A stretch of 64,000 bases of DNA from Albula goreensis (Eukaryota; Chordata; Actinopteri; Albuliformes; Albulidae), in assembly GCA_022829145.1 (NCBI GenBank), contig CM040743.1, positions 47,602,905 through 47,666,904 of the forward strand. Reading direction: 5' to 3'. Positions 1-12,478 of the stretch are shown here, one piece after another. How positions within the stretch are numbered: position 1 is the first letter of the stretch; each line of letters starts with the position of its first letter. The position numbers and the translations under genes are program-made. The notes below the pieces were generated by a model that did not search any database, was not told the DNA's origin, and worked only from the letters and a program-made list of their open reading frames with translations.

Positions 1-418
1 AGGAATTACAGAATTTCAGTGTCACCTGACACAGAATTCAGCGACAGCAGCAAACACAACACCTCCTGGAATTTTCACACAGCTTTGGTCACATGATTTT
101 GCCTCAGCTTATTTTAACTCTGAACCTGAGATCACAGGTGTATAACCACTTTTACACCAGCAGATGTGTGTCCCACATCAACACTGCTGCTTCACACATT
201 GAAAAAAATAGATGTGCTACTGCTGGCATATGTTTGTTTCTAATATAAAAATGACTTGAGAGACTTCAGATTAAACTGCACTGGAAAAACACAAATCTTT
301 CCAATAACTCCTGATTGTGCTGTGAAAGGGCATTGATATATCCTGATCATTATATTAAAGATGTGGTTCATTTAAAGACCTCATTTAAGTTTGAACTATA
401 CTGCATACATTTATTTAG

Positions 419-1003
419 CTTGGTTCCAGTGGGAAAGGGGGTATAATGAACCGGCCTGGTTCCAGCTCTACAGTGGGAAAGGGGGTATAATGAGCCAGCC
501 TGGTTCCAGCTCTACAGTGGGAAAGGGGTATAATGAGCCAGCCTGGTTCCAGCCTGGTTCCAGCTCTACAGTGGGAAAGGGGGTATAATGAGCCAGCCTG
601 GTTCCAGCTCTACAGTGGGAAAGGGGGCCTATAGTGAGCCAGCCTGGTTCCAGCTCTACAGTGGGAAAGGGGCTATAATGAGCCAGCCTGGTTCCAGCTC
701 TACAGTGGGAAAGGGGCTATAATGAGCCAGCCTGGTTCCAGCTCTACAGTGGGAAAGGGGCTATAATGAGCCAGCCTGGTTCCAGCTCTACAGTGGGAAA
801 GGGGGTATAATGAGCCAGCCTGGTTCCAGCTCTACAGTGGGAAAGGGGGTATAATGAGCCAGCCTGGTTCCAGCTCTACAGTGGGAAAGGGGGTATAATG
901 AGCCAGCCTGGTTCCAGCTCTACAGTGGGAAAGGGGGTATAATGAGCCAGCCTGGTTCCAGCTCTACAGTGGGAAATGGGGTACAATGAGCCAGCCTGGG
1001 TCT
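419..1003. repeat. Minisatellite, unit about 43-44 bp, roughly 13 copies
   Basis: Units read ATAATGAGCCAGCCTGGTTC followed by a CAGTGGGAAAGGGG block. Copies differ only by short G-run and GT/CT changes, so the array is young and homogenised. One internal partial duplication lies near 540-560. Open frames across it are by-products of the repeat. Confidence 0.95.
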
Positions 1004-1051
1004 TTTGTGTATCCTTCAAGGTACAAAATCTGATTCTTACCATGAAGACTG

Positions 1052-1082
1052 ATAAATAAATAAATAAATAAATAAATAAATA
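1052..1082. repeat. (AAAT)n microsatellite
   Basis: About seven perfect tetranucleotide copies directly after the minisatellite. It explains the tyrosine/leucine-rich minus-strand frames seen here. Confidence 0.95.
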
Positions 1083-1235
1083 CTAAATAAAAAACATTTC
1101 TCCCCACAGCACTGTTGAATAAAAAGAACTTCACAAATGTGCCACAACACAACGTCAGACAGCTGAACGTGTCTCAGAGAACATTGCCTGATGTATGAAC
1201 TCTTGTCATTTCTCTGCAGTTGAGCAGCTTTAGGA

Positions 1236-1335
1236 CTGTGTGTGTGTGCATGTGTGTGTGCGTGTGTATGTCCTTGTGTGTGCATGCGTGTGTCAGCGTG
1301 AGTGTGCGTTTGTATTTGTGAGTATGTATATCTGC
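1236..1335. repeat. Imperfect GT-rich microsatellite
   Basis: Interrupted TGTG runs with CATG and CGTG variants. No gene signal is seen. Confidence 0.85.
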
Positions 1336-1617
1336 GTGTCTAGCTTGCCCCTTTTTTAAAGAGAAGAGTGCATTTGTCTAATGAGCCTTCACACCTCCCG
1401 TGAGCCCGGAGGCTTCTGAACGCTGGACTCCAGATTCCCGCCTGGTCACGTGTCACATGATCGCGCATTCATCTCCAAAACAGCAAAACTGCTCACAAAT
1501 CACATGAGGTTAGTGAGGGGGAAAATCTCCAAAACTTACAGCTTAATTACTGAAACTATTGCATCATTACAGCAGTGTTTTACTTCTGCTACCGCTACTA
1601 TTACTACAACTAAAACT

Positions 1618-1672
1618 ACTACTAGTAATAATAATAATAAAATAATAATAATAATAATAAAATAATAAAATG
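1618..1672. repeat. (AAT)n microsatellite
   Basis: Trinucleotide AAT/ATA tract, slightly interrupted. From here to 2,850 I see only AT-rich non-coding sequence plus a short GT-rich run near 2,660-2,705. Confidence 0.9.
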
Positions 1673-2852
1673 ATTGTTCAAGTTCTCTGATTCAATTTTT
1701 GCAAGGTACTGTATATGTATGAATATATCTATATATACGATGTAAGATATATTTCATGTTGTATTTTGAGCATGATGTTTTGCCCTGCTGCACATTCATG
1801 TATATGATGGAAAGACGTGTTATTGATGGTTTAGTGACTATCACTCTTCTCATGGCTCTCGTGTGGCAGAGAGCACAGAAATCTGTAGGAGGAAATGGCC
1901 CGGTAATGCAATCTCTGCAAGATTACCGTCGATCAATACACCCTCACAAGATCACGGGGGCAAGTCACAGATGAGAATATTGTCACCTGTGTTCGATGTG
2001 TGACTTTTCTGGTAAGTTATTGACAGTCACAGTCACATTTTTATTATCGTTCATCAGGTTAGGATTGAATGAATTACCGCACCAGTGACCCCTTATATGG
2101 CAACATAGAATTCTTTATGAAGCATCACTGAAATTCCACAAAATATAATCTTATAAAGTGCTAGTTGAGAGTAGCCACATGGGGATCATAAAAACATTTC
2201 AGCCAGCACTTCCTAAAATGTTCCCAATCCAGGAATATAAGCAAAAAAAAATTCCCAGAACAGTCGATTGTTTGGCCCTGTTGTGTGAAGGTCAACGTTG
2301 AGAAAGGTCAAAGGTGAGAAAGGTGAGTTTCACTGAATGACAGTGGCAAGGGAACGCTGAGATATTAAAACTGTCTGTTTGTGGCATTTAATGAACTCAA
2401 TACAACCACCATCCGACAGGGCTTTGAAAAATCGCTGCACATATCCTTTAATTAACAGTGTTTGCTGTTGGCTGCCGGCCGATCTGTTAAATTTAGACGT
2501 TCCTTCATTTTTAGGGCTCGCTGTGGTGATGGAGATCGATGGGCAGGTATTGAGCTTAAACGTTTGTAATCAGTCACACTCAGTGATCCCAGGCAAACCA
2601 CTCACTGCCCCCACGGTACACAAAGACAAAATGACGCTTCTGAATGAACAAGCTTTATGTGTGTGTGCGCGTGTCTGTGCATGGGGGTGTGTGTGTGTGT
2701 TTGTGTAGAGTAAGGTGGGGAGGGGGGTGGGCGTTGTCAGTACCTGCTGTTAGCTGCTAGTTCTCCTTCTGTTGACATGTCAGAATTATTTGCAGAGGGG
2801 GTGGGGGGGGGGGGCATAGTGCTGGATGATATTCTCAGGCTATTTTTTGAAA

Positions 2853-3291
2853 GCTAACGGTGAGACTGGCGAGAGGCTAACGGTGAGACTGGAGAGAGGC
2901 TAACGGTGAGACTGGAGAGAGGCTAACGGTGAGACTGGAGAGAGGCTAACGGTGAGACTGGAGAGAGGCTAATGGTGAGACTGGAGAGAGACTAACGGTG
3001 AGACTGGAGAGAGGCTAACAGTGAGACTGGAGAGAGGCTAACGGTGAGACTGGAGAGAGGCTAACGGTGAGACTGGAGAAAAGCTAACGGTGAGACTGGA
3101 GAGAAGCTAACCGTGAGACTGGAGAGAGGCTAACGGTGAGACTGGAGAGAAGCTAACCGTGAGACTGGAGAGAAGCTAACGGTGAGACTGGAGAAAAGCT
3201 AACGGTGAGACTGGAGAGAAGCTAACGGTGAGACTGGAGAGAGACTAACGTGAGACTGGAGAGAAGCTAACCATGAGACTGGAGAGAAGTC
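2853..3291. repeat. Minisatellite, 23-bp unit, about 19 copies
   Basis: The unit is built on GCTAACGGTGAGACTGGAGA plus a short purine tail. Variants (GGTGAG to CCGTGAG, GAGAGAG to GAAAAG) are interspersed, which suggests unequal exchange. Most units contain a GGTGAG string resembling a splice donor core, but no exon is adjacent. Confidence 0.95.
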
Positions 3292-3864
3292 TGTGTGCCT
3301 ATAGTCATTCTTTACCTCTCAAAATAACAGTGCTTTACAGATCACAGTAGCAAAAGGGACACATGTTGCTCGACTGTCTTTGACTCATTTCTAAGTCTCA
3401 AACTCTCCCACAATCTACCCTCTTACAGAAAATGGTGACATCCTTTCCTAACCAGACATCCCATTGTGACTCCTTCAATCCAAAAGAAAAAAATGGTCTC
3501 ACATCCCTGGGAGACAATTAGCTCACTTACAAATCCACGTAATTTCAGTCTCTCTCCTGAACTCAGAGCAGTGCGAAATGATTCCCGTGTGTGCAGCAAG
3601 AGAAAGGAGTAATAGCATCGACCTACAGTGCAGCTGTCTGGAATGTTCAGAACCTTACGCTGGGGAACGTTCCGGTGCGCAGTAATTCTGGAATCCTGCC
3701 GTGTTGCTGTTGTAATGTAAGCTCTTAGTCATACCAAATGACCCATTTTCCCCCAAAAACTAAATGTTTAATCACTTTGCCTTTTGGTTTACACATAAAA
3801 CGATCAGTCTTTTGGTTTTTACACAGTCACTTTCATGGATTGTAATCTTGGGTGTTATTTCCAG

Positions 3865-3942
3865 AGACGCCTACAGTACCATGGACAGCGACAGCCTCTC
3901 CTACAGGAGTGCACGGCTGAGGATGATCAGGGATCAGCCCAG
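3865..3942 (+). other. Orphan exon-like segment (gene unknown)
   Basis: A TTATTTCCAG acceptor and a CCCAG/GTTAGG donor bound 78 bp that are open in the frame encoding DAYSTMDSDSLSYRSARLRM and a short continuation. The segment is symmetric in phase (2 to 2). It contains ACCATGG, a near-ideal Kozak start, so it could also be a first coding exon. I recognise no family and see no partner exon nearby. It may be chance. Confidence 0.3.
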
Positions 3943-5639
3943 GTTAGGCTTTCACAAACAAAGGCTAAGATACACTTCTGTTAATTTACATTACTTTGTC
4001 CGTGACTCAGATTTGATCACAGTCAGACTGATGTAAAACTGATCCACATGCCGAAAACAGGTGGAGGTTTGGAAGAGGAAGGAAGGAAGACAGGGAGGGA
4101 GAGAAGGAGAATGGAGGAAAGACACAACCCCAACCCTATTATAACTACAACAGTGGCACAGCCCAATATCAGCTCCACCCCGAGAAAAAAGGTGGCACAG
4201 TCCAGAGAACACTCTGTTCAGTACCTGACTGTAAATATGAATGTGGCCCTGGCCAGAAAGTACCCAGTCTCCCAATTTACATTCTGGAAGGTCACTCAAC
4301 ACTGACTCTCTGTAGGGCCCAAATTTAAAGTCACGCGTCATCTTCAAAAAGGTGCTCTTTGGTGACCCCTGGTGGTGGTTGGTGGTAATGCAGAATGTGT
4401 GGAAATGTGTGTATGTGTGTGTGTGTGTTTGTGTGGTGGGAGGGATTGGGGGAGGGGCAGGGCGCGGTCCAGAGCAGTTCTCTATCACAGGACAGGGAGC
4501 GTAATTAAACGAGCGTTACCTTCTTCAAACATGCCGACTGACCGCGTGGCGCACCCGTCTGCTTCACGCAGATAAGGTTACTGCTTTCATCCGCGCGCTG
4601 TTTGAACAGCCAACAGTCGCTTACATTCTGCAATTAAAATAACTGTGCCCTTTCAATAACAAATCCCCCTGCCCCCCCCAAACACAAGCCCACACTCACC
4701 TCCTCTCGCATAATTTATTTACAATCTATTCGCGTATTACAGATGTTTATGGTTTTAAATATGTTTCTTATGGTTTTAAATACATTAATGCTGATAGAAT
4801 ATGTACTGCATCGTCCACAGCAATGTCCAAATATTCGTGTTATACAACTTATAAATGTTCTTTTTGTTATTTCTTAACTGTAACATAAAATGCAAAACAT
4901 TTTTTCTTCATGTCTATTGGGACACATTTTGCCTTCTGTTGCATTATTGTTCCCCCAGCAGCGGAACTGTGTTATCACTCCCCAGTGACCAACCCACTCC
5001 CACAAGCTCAGCAGGAAGGGGCTGAACATGTGACTCTTCTGCTTCACGTACCAACAAGCCCTCATGTCTTTATCCCACTCCTGTAGATGTGACACTAATC
5101 ACACACTGCGCTTTCCATCAAAGGAACATAAAGTCAAACTATGATCAGTTCACCAACATGCTGTTGCCAAGCTGGACAGGAGAGGCTGCTAGCGAGCAAT
5201 GAGGCTAATGAGTTTAATGGGCTTAACCCTTGTTTTTCCCCGGCAATGCTGAGCCAATCATTGCCTCTGTGATGTGAACCTCTGGCCTTGCCTGGTGAAT
5301 GATTAGCTGGGTCCTCAGCACCCAGCCATGGGATATAGATCCATACCATGTACAATCACTGCTCTTCACTCATTTCTTTACGCAGAGTGAGTCAACTTCC
5401 TTTTGCAGTGAATCCCTGGGGAGTCAGTGAGGGTCAGGATTACAAGGGATTATGGAACCAATCAGATACAGGGTTTGTCTAGGTTGCCAGATGTAGAGAA
5501 TCCATTTTTTAATGGGAGTTTAACCAGGACACCAGCGTCAACAGCTCCGCCCCTTTAAAAAGTATCACAGGAGATTTGCTGGCCACTGTGTGACAAGAAA
5601 TCTGTGTCTCCTTTGAAGGACAGCACCTTCTGAAGCACA

Positions 5640-6140
5640 GTATCCCCATCACTGCGCTGGGACATCGGAGTTCTCTTTGGTCCAGAGGGAAGAGGGCACC
5701 CTACTGGCCCTCAAACACCTTCTGCAACAGCACCTTAGTTTTCCCTTTAGGTCTATAGTTTGCCATTAGAACACTATTAATGTCAAACCTCTGCAGCTAT
5801 GCAGCATACGACCCTGCACCCTTTACATGACAAGCTGCAGACTGAGTAACCTAACTTCATGGTAAAAGCAGTGATGGTGGTGGACCACCAGGGGGCACTC
5901 CTCCTTCTGGACCAAACAGGATTGTGATGCCCTAACACGGTGAGTGGGGCCTTGTGTTGTCCTTGATCTGTGATAATTAAAAGTCCCATGGCACTTCTTG
6001 AAACTCTACAAGGGTGTTTGATCCCCAGTGTCCAGGTCAAATTTCCGTTAAAAAAAATAATTGGCTCTCTTCATCTTGCCACCTAATCATCCCCTAATTT
6101 TGATTGGCTGCACAATCCCTGGTAATCCCTGCTCACCTTC
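5640..6140. repeat. Old dispersed repeat with a CTCF-like motif
   Basis: The segment has the string TCCCATGGCACTTCTTG, a CAGTGTCCAGGTCAAATTTC block and CCTAATCATCCCC. A related, diverged copy occurs at about 16,340-16,530 (AAAAAGCCTGTGACGCTTA, then GCCAAAATTCCCAAATTGGC). This identifies an interspersed element. I cannot name its family with confidence. Confidence 0.6.
5884..5898 (+). promoter_or_regulatory. CTCF consensus-like site
   Basis: CCACCAGGGGGCACT matches the vertebrate CTCF core consensus at essentially every position. It sits inside a dispersed repeat, so it may be repeat-borne. Occupancy cannot be judged from sequence. Confidence 0.45.
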
Positions 6141-9100
6141 ATACCCCTATTTGTCAAAGAAAAAAAGAGAAATGAGGTCTTTAGTTGACCTATATGCTTA
6201 ATTAAAGGTTTGAGGAAGTCAAAGTGAAGAATGGATCTCATATGGGGTTATGACAGCTTTAGAGAATAAGATATTTATATATATGGTCATCCGCAATTGA
6301 TAAAGATGAATTTGTCCAAACAAACATTTCACTTTGGAGTGTTTTTTTGTCTTTGGTTTGTCATCGCTCAATCCTGGACTCAACTGAAAAGAAAAAAAAA
6401 AGACTCTTTGAGCATGTATTCATCTGACAAATTAAACATTTTTTTTAAAAGAAGCTAATTGTTTCCAGGAAGAGATTTGCGTTCATCATTAGATAAATAG
6501 TTTAATGAAATCTCCTCGGTCTCGTGCTTGATGAATCTCGGCTGGGTAAATTAGATTCCATCTCAAATGCTTTATGATGAGTCTCTGTGCCATTCTGTCA
6601 ATATAAATCTTCTTTTTTTTTTTTTTTTTACTTGCTTTTATTTAATCTCGGGTCTGTAATGAGCCAGTGCAGAAGACTAATACATCTCCTGGTTGGATGT
6701 AGTTAAAGAACTGAAAAAATAGGGCACTGCTACTACGGGAACTACTGGAGTCTGGTAGCTTGAGTAATTGAGTACGATTTTGCAAAAAAAAGGAATCAGA
6801 ATTGATTAAAATCAATTTTGCATCTCTGGAAGAAATTACGGTGTCCCTGGACAACAAGGGTACAATTCAGGGACAAACAAAAGTTTGACTACAGAAACGA
6901 ACCGTATTTATATTTGTGTTTCTTACCATATGGCGACGTAATTGTTGTTTTGACGCCAGCGAACATCTGGATAGCTAATCATAATTATGAAGTACATTTC
7001 TGAATTGCTCTGGAAGGGGATGATGGGACACAATCCCATAATATGCGCTCAGAATTACTCACAGGGCACCGATATGCTGTGATGGAACAACCACTTTCTG
7101 TCTGAAAACTGCGGAGGCCTGACTTGGTAGGATTCGCTATTATTGTCACTCTCCGCCTTCCATTGTCCCTAATTATTAATTAAAAATGAAAACAGAGCAT
7201 CAACTGCCAAGTCAAACTGAGGGGGCGTTGTGGAAGTAGAAAAACACACAGAAACTAGATAAGCTACTCATGGCACCTAATGATTTTCATATGAGAGACA
7301 AATGCTACGCCTGCAGTAACTACAGCAGAAGAGTTTCGCTATGATGCTGACTGAACAACAACCCCCCTCCCACCAAAAAAAAAAGAAAATAAAAATTTCC
7401 GCCAGTTTCAGCCGCCAACGCAAGGATGTAGGTGCTGTCTTGAACAGTTTTATCTTGACTGAGCTTGAGGTGCAACAGGACCATATTAAATTACATAAAT
7501 ACCACATGTTTTGTTTGAAAACCCATATTTGTGTGATATTATCCGTGTCAGGACAAACTTCAGTTTATTGAAGCTTTGAATGGAATCGTTGCACCCACTT
7601 AAATGTCGAGCACCACTTGACATGTAGTCGATGCCTCATAGTTTTAAAAATAAACACACCAGAAGCGAATGCGCGCAATTGTGCTCTCAATGGCATGCGT
7701 TTGGAGTGTTAAAATAGTGTCGTTCCTGTCTCTTACCTGTCTGGACCTCGTAAAGTAATTTACTATGTTATGGCGTTCCTATGATTGGGCACGGATCTTC
7801 ATCAGGGGTTTGTTTGAAACCGATGTGATGGGATTATCTAATTAGGAGTAGTTATTAATCATCGTATTGTTCTGGTAAAAATTCAGGATTGGCGTCTGGC
7901 ACTAAGCGCGGATGGAAGTGTCTCTTTTGAGTTTCTGGAAAAATACGGGACTCAAATCTGACAGTTTTGGTCGCTTTTTTTTTTTTTTTTTTGTCACTGA
8001 GGTCAGCACGAGCCGCGCTTCCATTGCCTTGGTCTCCCGCCAAGTGTTATTGTTCCCTCATTGAGATTCCCCTCGGGTCGGTCTGCTTTTAACATTCAAA
8101 GTATTCCGTATTCATAATCTTTTATTATATTCAGGGACACATATTGGTGTATGTAAATACAAAACATGAATATTGCATGTGTTTTTTATTACTCTCTCGC
8201 GTGCTTTTAAATTCACTTTGCTGCGCAAAATTGTAACGCTATTGCATTAAAAGGTTTGAAAGTACACAGCAGTTTCTTTTTTCAATTTATTTTATTTTTC
8301 CTTTATTTTTAAAAAAACAATACAGTAACTAGTTGTCGTGGCAACAGATTACACCACAAACAAACGGTACATTTCTAAATTTCCTTTATTCTACAACATG
8401 CCACCAGTATTCATTTTACATGTACTTCCTGTTCAGTGCTTGGTCTAAAAGGACAATGATCACAATGAGGAGCTGCAGACAAACACACAGAAGTCAGATT
8501 AAAAAAAACGAAACAAAACATACATCACAAAAAAAGGATAAGTTGGAAAACACAAAGATTTTAAAAAGTACACTTAAGAAATTTATTTCAACAGCCGTAT
8601 TCTCTCTTTATTTTGACATAATATGTCTTTTCCTTGTTTTATTTTCCATCAGACAAACTCCACAGGAGGAAACCTTGATTCCACTTGACTGGAACTTGCA
8701 TGTGACTGTATGAACCTCTGAGGAAACCCAAGACGTGTTTTTCGTGCCTCCAAAGGCTTGAATCCAGAAAATAAATCAGAACCAACAGAGGCATGTCTGT
8801 GAAGGGTACCCTGGGATATATCATTTGATCATAAGCTGGGGTGGCAGTGAAGTTCAGACAAGTAACTATATTCATCCCTAAGAGGTTGCAGGTTTTATTC
8901 CTCGCTGGGGCAAGTCTGGCTGCATTTGGAAGGTAGCCCATAGAAAAGTAACTTTGCTATCGTTTAACAGCAGATCAGTGTTCTTCCCTGGAAGATCCAA
9001 AAATAGTTTGGTACTTTCAGCCTGTCCTCGACTCAGAATGCTGAAAACATAACTTTGTTCTTTTTTGGTATAAACTGCCTGCAAGCTCACTGGTGACCCC

Positions 9101-10030
9101 GGATTTGAGAGGGCGGATTTTTTATTTATTTTTTTTTTGGCCCAGAAGAGTTTAACCATGTCTACATTTATTAGAGGAGACCCAGTAAGGGAATTTTCAG
9201 GTTTTTAATATCTGTTTCAAATGGACAGATTGAATCCCGCCTACATAAGAACAGCAGAGCCAGTAACTGACCGCAGAACCAGGGCAGTTTTTGGCAAGAG
9301 TCAGTAGTTTGTCTGGCTCACAGTTATGATGTCACAGTCATGAGCCTGACAACTGAGGCTATGTCCAACCAAATACATTCCCTGGGTTTCTTTATATATT
9401 TTTTCATAGATCATTGGCAAAGATCCCTTCTGACACAGAGGAAAATGAACAGCAGGTATGGGAATGGACATAAAACATAATACAAAAAAAAAAAAAAACA
9501 AACAGATTCAAAAGAGCAAGGATTTCAGGCACTTAAAAACTCCCCTGGTCTTGGCTACATTGAGCTTCGGTGGCAGTTAATGCACGGAACGAAGACTGTC
9601 AGAGTCCATCGTGACTATCATACTCATCTATTTTATCTATGATTTTTTTTTTTTTTTTGAAGACAAGGCATTAGGCTGGACTAGTACATTCAAATACGAC
9701 AGTTTAAAGGGTTTATATTCATATATATATATATAGCATACCATCGCACACTACAACAGGAATTTTATATACATGTTCATTTTAATGTAAGTATTAAATA
9801 TGGTGATGGAGGAGGTGGCCCCATTGAAGTGCACTGATAAAAATTAATGGTCTGGGTATGTTTCATAGCGTTAGGCTCACCAGTCAACCATCCTCTTTCC
9901 AGTCCTAGTTTTTCAAATAAATTATTAAGTTTAATTATTAATGAAAACCTTGTTTCTTCATCATTTGGGCACTGTGTCGTTGTGACACCTTGTGGAAACA
10001 GTGTCTTAGATTTACATTAAAAAAAGGCGT
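6140..10030. other. Gene-free interval
   Basis: No coding exon is recognised on either strand. The interval holds poly-A/poly-T runs, AT-rich unique sequence and one stretch (about 6,455-6,600) with the texture of a conserved non-coding element. Short open frames have no family resemblance, exon boundaries or coding composition. Confidence 0.6.
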
Positions 10031-10059
10031 ACATAAACACAATATCTCTGATTCCCAAC

Positions 10060-11030
10060 CCCCATCTTCTCCACCTCCTCCCTTTCTCTCTTTATCAAGG
10101 ATTCCCCCTTTCTTTCTTTCTTCCCTTTTCTCTTTCTTTCTCCTTCCTTTTCTCTTCCTTCATCCCTTCTTTCTGTTTTCATCCCCTTTTCTCTCCTGCT
10201 CCCTTTCTCTTTTGCTCCTCCCTTGGTCTCTTTCACTCCCTCTTTCAAACACTGTCCCTCAGAACATTTCTCTTCTCTTTTCCTCCCATCCCTCTCTCTA
10301 TCCCCTTTACTCATTTGCCATCCTGCATCTCCTACTTTCCTCCCTCTTTCTGTCTTGTTCCCTCGTTCCCTCTCATTCCTTCCCTCTCTCCACCCCACCC
10401 CCTCTCTTTCAGTTCCCTTCTTTACCTCCCTTGCTAGCTGTTGTTCTCCCTCTCTCCCCTTGTCCCTCCTTCCCTCCCCCTTCACCTCCCTCTCTTCACC
10501 TTTCCATATCTCCATCTCTCTTCTCCCCTCCCTCTTCATCTCTTTCCCCTTCTCCCTCCCCTCCTCCATCCCTCCCTCCCTTCTGCTCTCTCCACCTCTC
10601 CATCTCTCTCCCTTCCTCCATCCCTCCCTCTCCCTCTCTCCACCTCTCCATATCTCCCTCCCTCCTCCATCCCTCCCTCCCTTCTGCTCTCTCCACCTCT
10701 CCATATCTCCCTCCCTTCCGCTCTCTCCACCTCTCCATATCTCCCTCCCTTCCTCCATCCCTCCCTCTCCCTCTCTCCACCTCTCTCTCTCTCCTTCCTC
10801 TATCCCTCCCTCTCCCTCTCTCCACCTCTCCATCTCTCTCCCTTCCTCCATCCCTCCCTCTCCCTCTCTCCACCTCTCCATCCCTCCCTCCCTCTCTCCA
10901 CCTCTCCATATCTCTCTCCCTTCCTCCATCCCTCCCTCTCCCTCTCTCCACCTCTCCATATCTCCCTCCTTCCTCCATCCCTCCCTCTCCCTCTCTCCAC
11001 CTCTCCATCTCTCTCCCTTCCCCTCTCCCT
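10060..11030. repeat. 1-kb polypyrimidine/polypurine minisatellite
   Basis: The plus strand is almost pure C/T for nearly 1 kb. The 3' half (about 10,500-11,030) is organised into repeated CTCTCCACCTCTCCATATCT and CCTTCCTCCATCCCTCCCTC blocks. Extreme strand asymmetry with mirror symmetry makes triplex (H-DNA) formation plausible. Long open frames on both strands are compositional artefacts. Confidence 0.95.
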
Positions 11031-11289
11031 GTTGCGGCCGTGTTTTTCACACAGATCCCATTAGAGCAGTGACAGTCTGGCAGATGTAATTCTGTCCCAC
11101 CTCACTCATCACACACCGTATGATTACAGAGAGGACCAATCATTCCAGCTCCCTTCCACAAAATAGAATAACAGCGTCAAAATACAAGGGCTACATCTGT
11201 TTTTCATTTATTCCTTTTTTATTTCCCGGAAGCGACAGTGCGTCATGTCACCTCCAGGAGTGTGACGCTGTTTTGGCCTGGAATTTATA

Positions 11290-11535
11290 ATGCATATCAA
11301 GAGTATGGCTGATCTTGGATCAGTTTTGCCCCTCACAATACCATAATCCTATCCTGAGCCAAAAGACAAAACTGATCCTTAGATCAGTGCGTATAGTCAT
11401 GGATAATATTGGAGTAAGAGTACTGATGTCTTCAGAAAAGGTTTGTTGACCTTGGATCAGGTTTCTCCAATCCATATGCTAACCTTTCTCATTGTGGGCT
11501 AAAAGGCTAAGCTTATCCTAGACCTCCAGATGCAG
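11290..11535. repeat. Teleost-type dispersed repeat with GATCTTGGATCAG/CTGATCC motifs
   Basis: GATCTTGGATCAGTTTTGCC and AAACTGATCCTTAGATCAG form an imperfect inverted arrangement. It is followed about 140 bp later by a diverged tandem copy (GACCTTGGATCAGGTTTCTC). This matches a MITE or SINE-like remnant. The family is not named. Confidence 0.5.
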
Positions 11536-12306
11536 ATAATTAATGGATACAGGTCCTGGTTTTGGGACCTAAGACCTTAGAAGACAGACAGGTTTTTCAG
11601 TAACAGAAGAAAGGTGGGAAATTCCCAAAAAGTGGCCAAAGTTTCCCTCTGAAGAGAATCAACCAGAATCTAAAGTTTCATCCCTTCCACCCGCCCTGCA
11701 TTTTATCAGAGAAGGTTTTTTCCACCTTCTTAAGTTAAATAGACAATGTTACCACCATTTTTTTTTTCAACTAAAGGAAGTACCTTTTTGCAAATGTGAC
11801 TTTTTTTTTTTTTTTGCAAAGAAAAATGACAACATCCAAGGCAGACTGGGATATCATCTTAAATTAGGAAGATTTTTTTTTCACAATACCAAACCCCCCT
11901 AGAACCCCGCCACCCCCCAGCCCTAAACCTGTGCCCACCTCCAACCCCCCCGGCCAAGACATTTTATCTAAGTCATCAATTATGCAACGTCAAGAGGGCA
12001 GAACAGAAGGAGCACATTAGCACGTTAGCATCATTTTTGTTTTCTTTTGTCCAAGGAAGTATTGTGTATCTTTTAATTTTTCTAAAGAGTTTTGAAAGAG
12101 AAACAAACACATCAGTCTGAGGCAGTTTAGGGTGGGGGATGGGGGGGGGGTATGATCTGAATTTAGGAAGCTCCTTTCCTCCCCGAATCCCCTCCTCGTT
12201 CACCTCTGTGCGAAATGAATGGCGCGAAAACCCAGAGGGTTTGCTCTCGACGGTGTCCTGGATTCTCCAGGGACAGTTCACATCAGGGTGACTTATCACC
12301 TAAAAC

Positions 12307-12312
12307 TTTATT
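12307..12312 (-). terminator. LRRC3B: Candidate LRRC3B polyadenylation signal
   Basis: An AATAAA hexamer on the minus strand, about 170 bp past the LRRC3B stop. It is the first canonical signal downstream. Inferred from position only. Confidence 0.5.
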
Positions 12313-12478
12313 AGGAAGCTGTATTTTCTCTTTATGTTTTGGACAACTCCTGCCCCACCCTCTCCAAAAATCATATACTTGATCTCAATCGTATGGTGCA
12401 GCTTAGCGAAAAAAGCGCGGCCAATGGCAGTTTGGTGACCCAAACCCCCGCCCTCTTTTGCTCAAGCTATTCCCGCCC

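Noticed and set aside
419..3291. CRISPR-like arrays
   Set aside because: The units are contiguous minisatellites without unique spacers, in a vertebrate genome.
9990..11089. Open frames of 200-360 codons on both strands
   Set aside because: They are confined to the polypyrimidine array and encode only Ser/Pro/Leu or Arg/Glu/Gly repeats in every frame.
1..12300. Endogenous retrovirus or LINE coding remnants
   Set aside because: I looked for reverse transcriptase, protease and integrase motifs in open frames and saw none in this stretch or elsewhere in the window.
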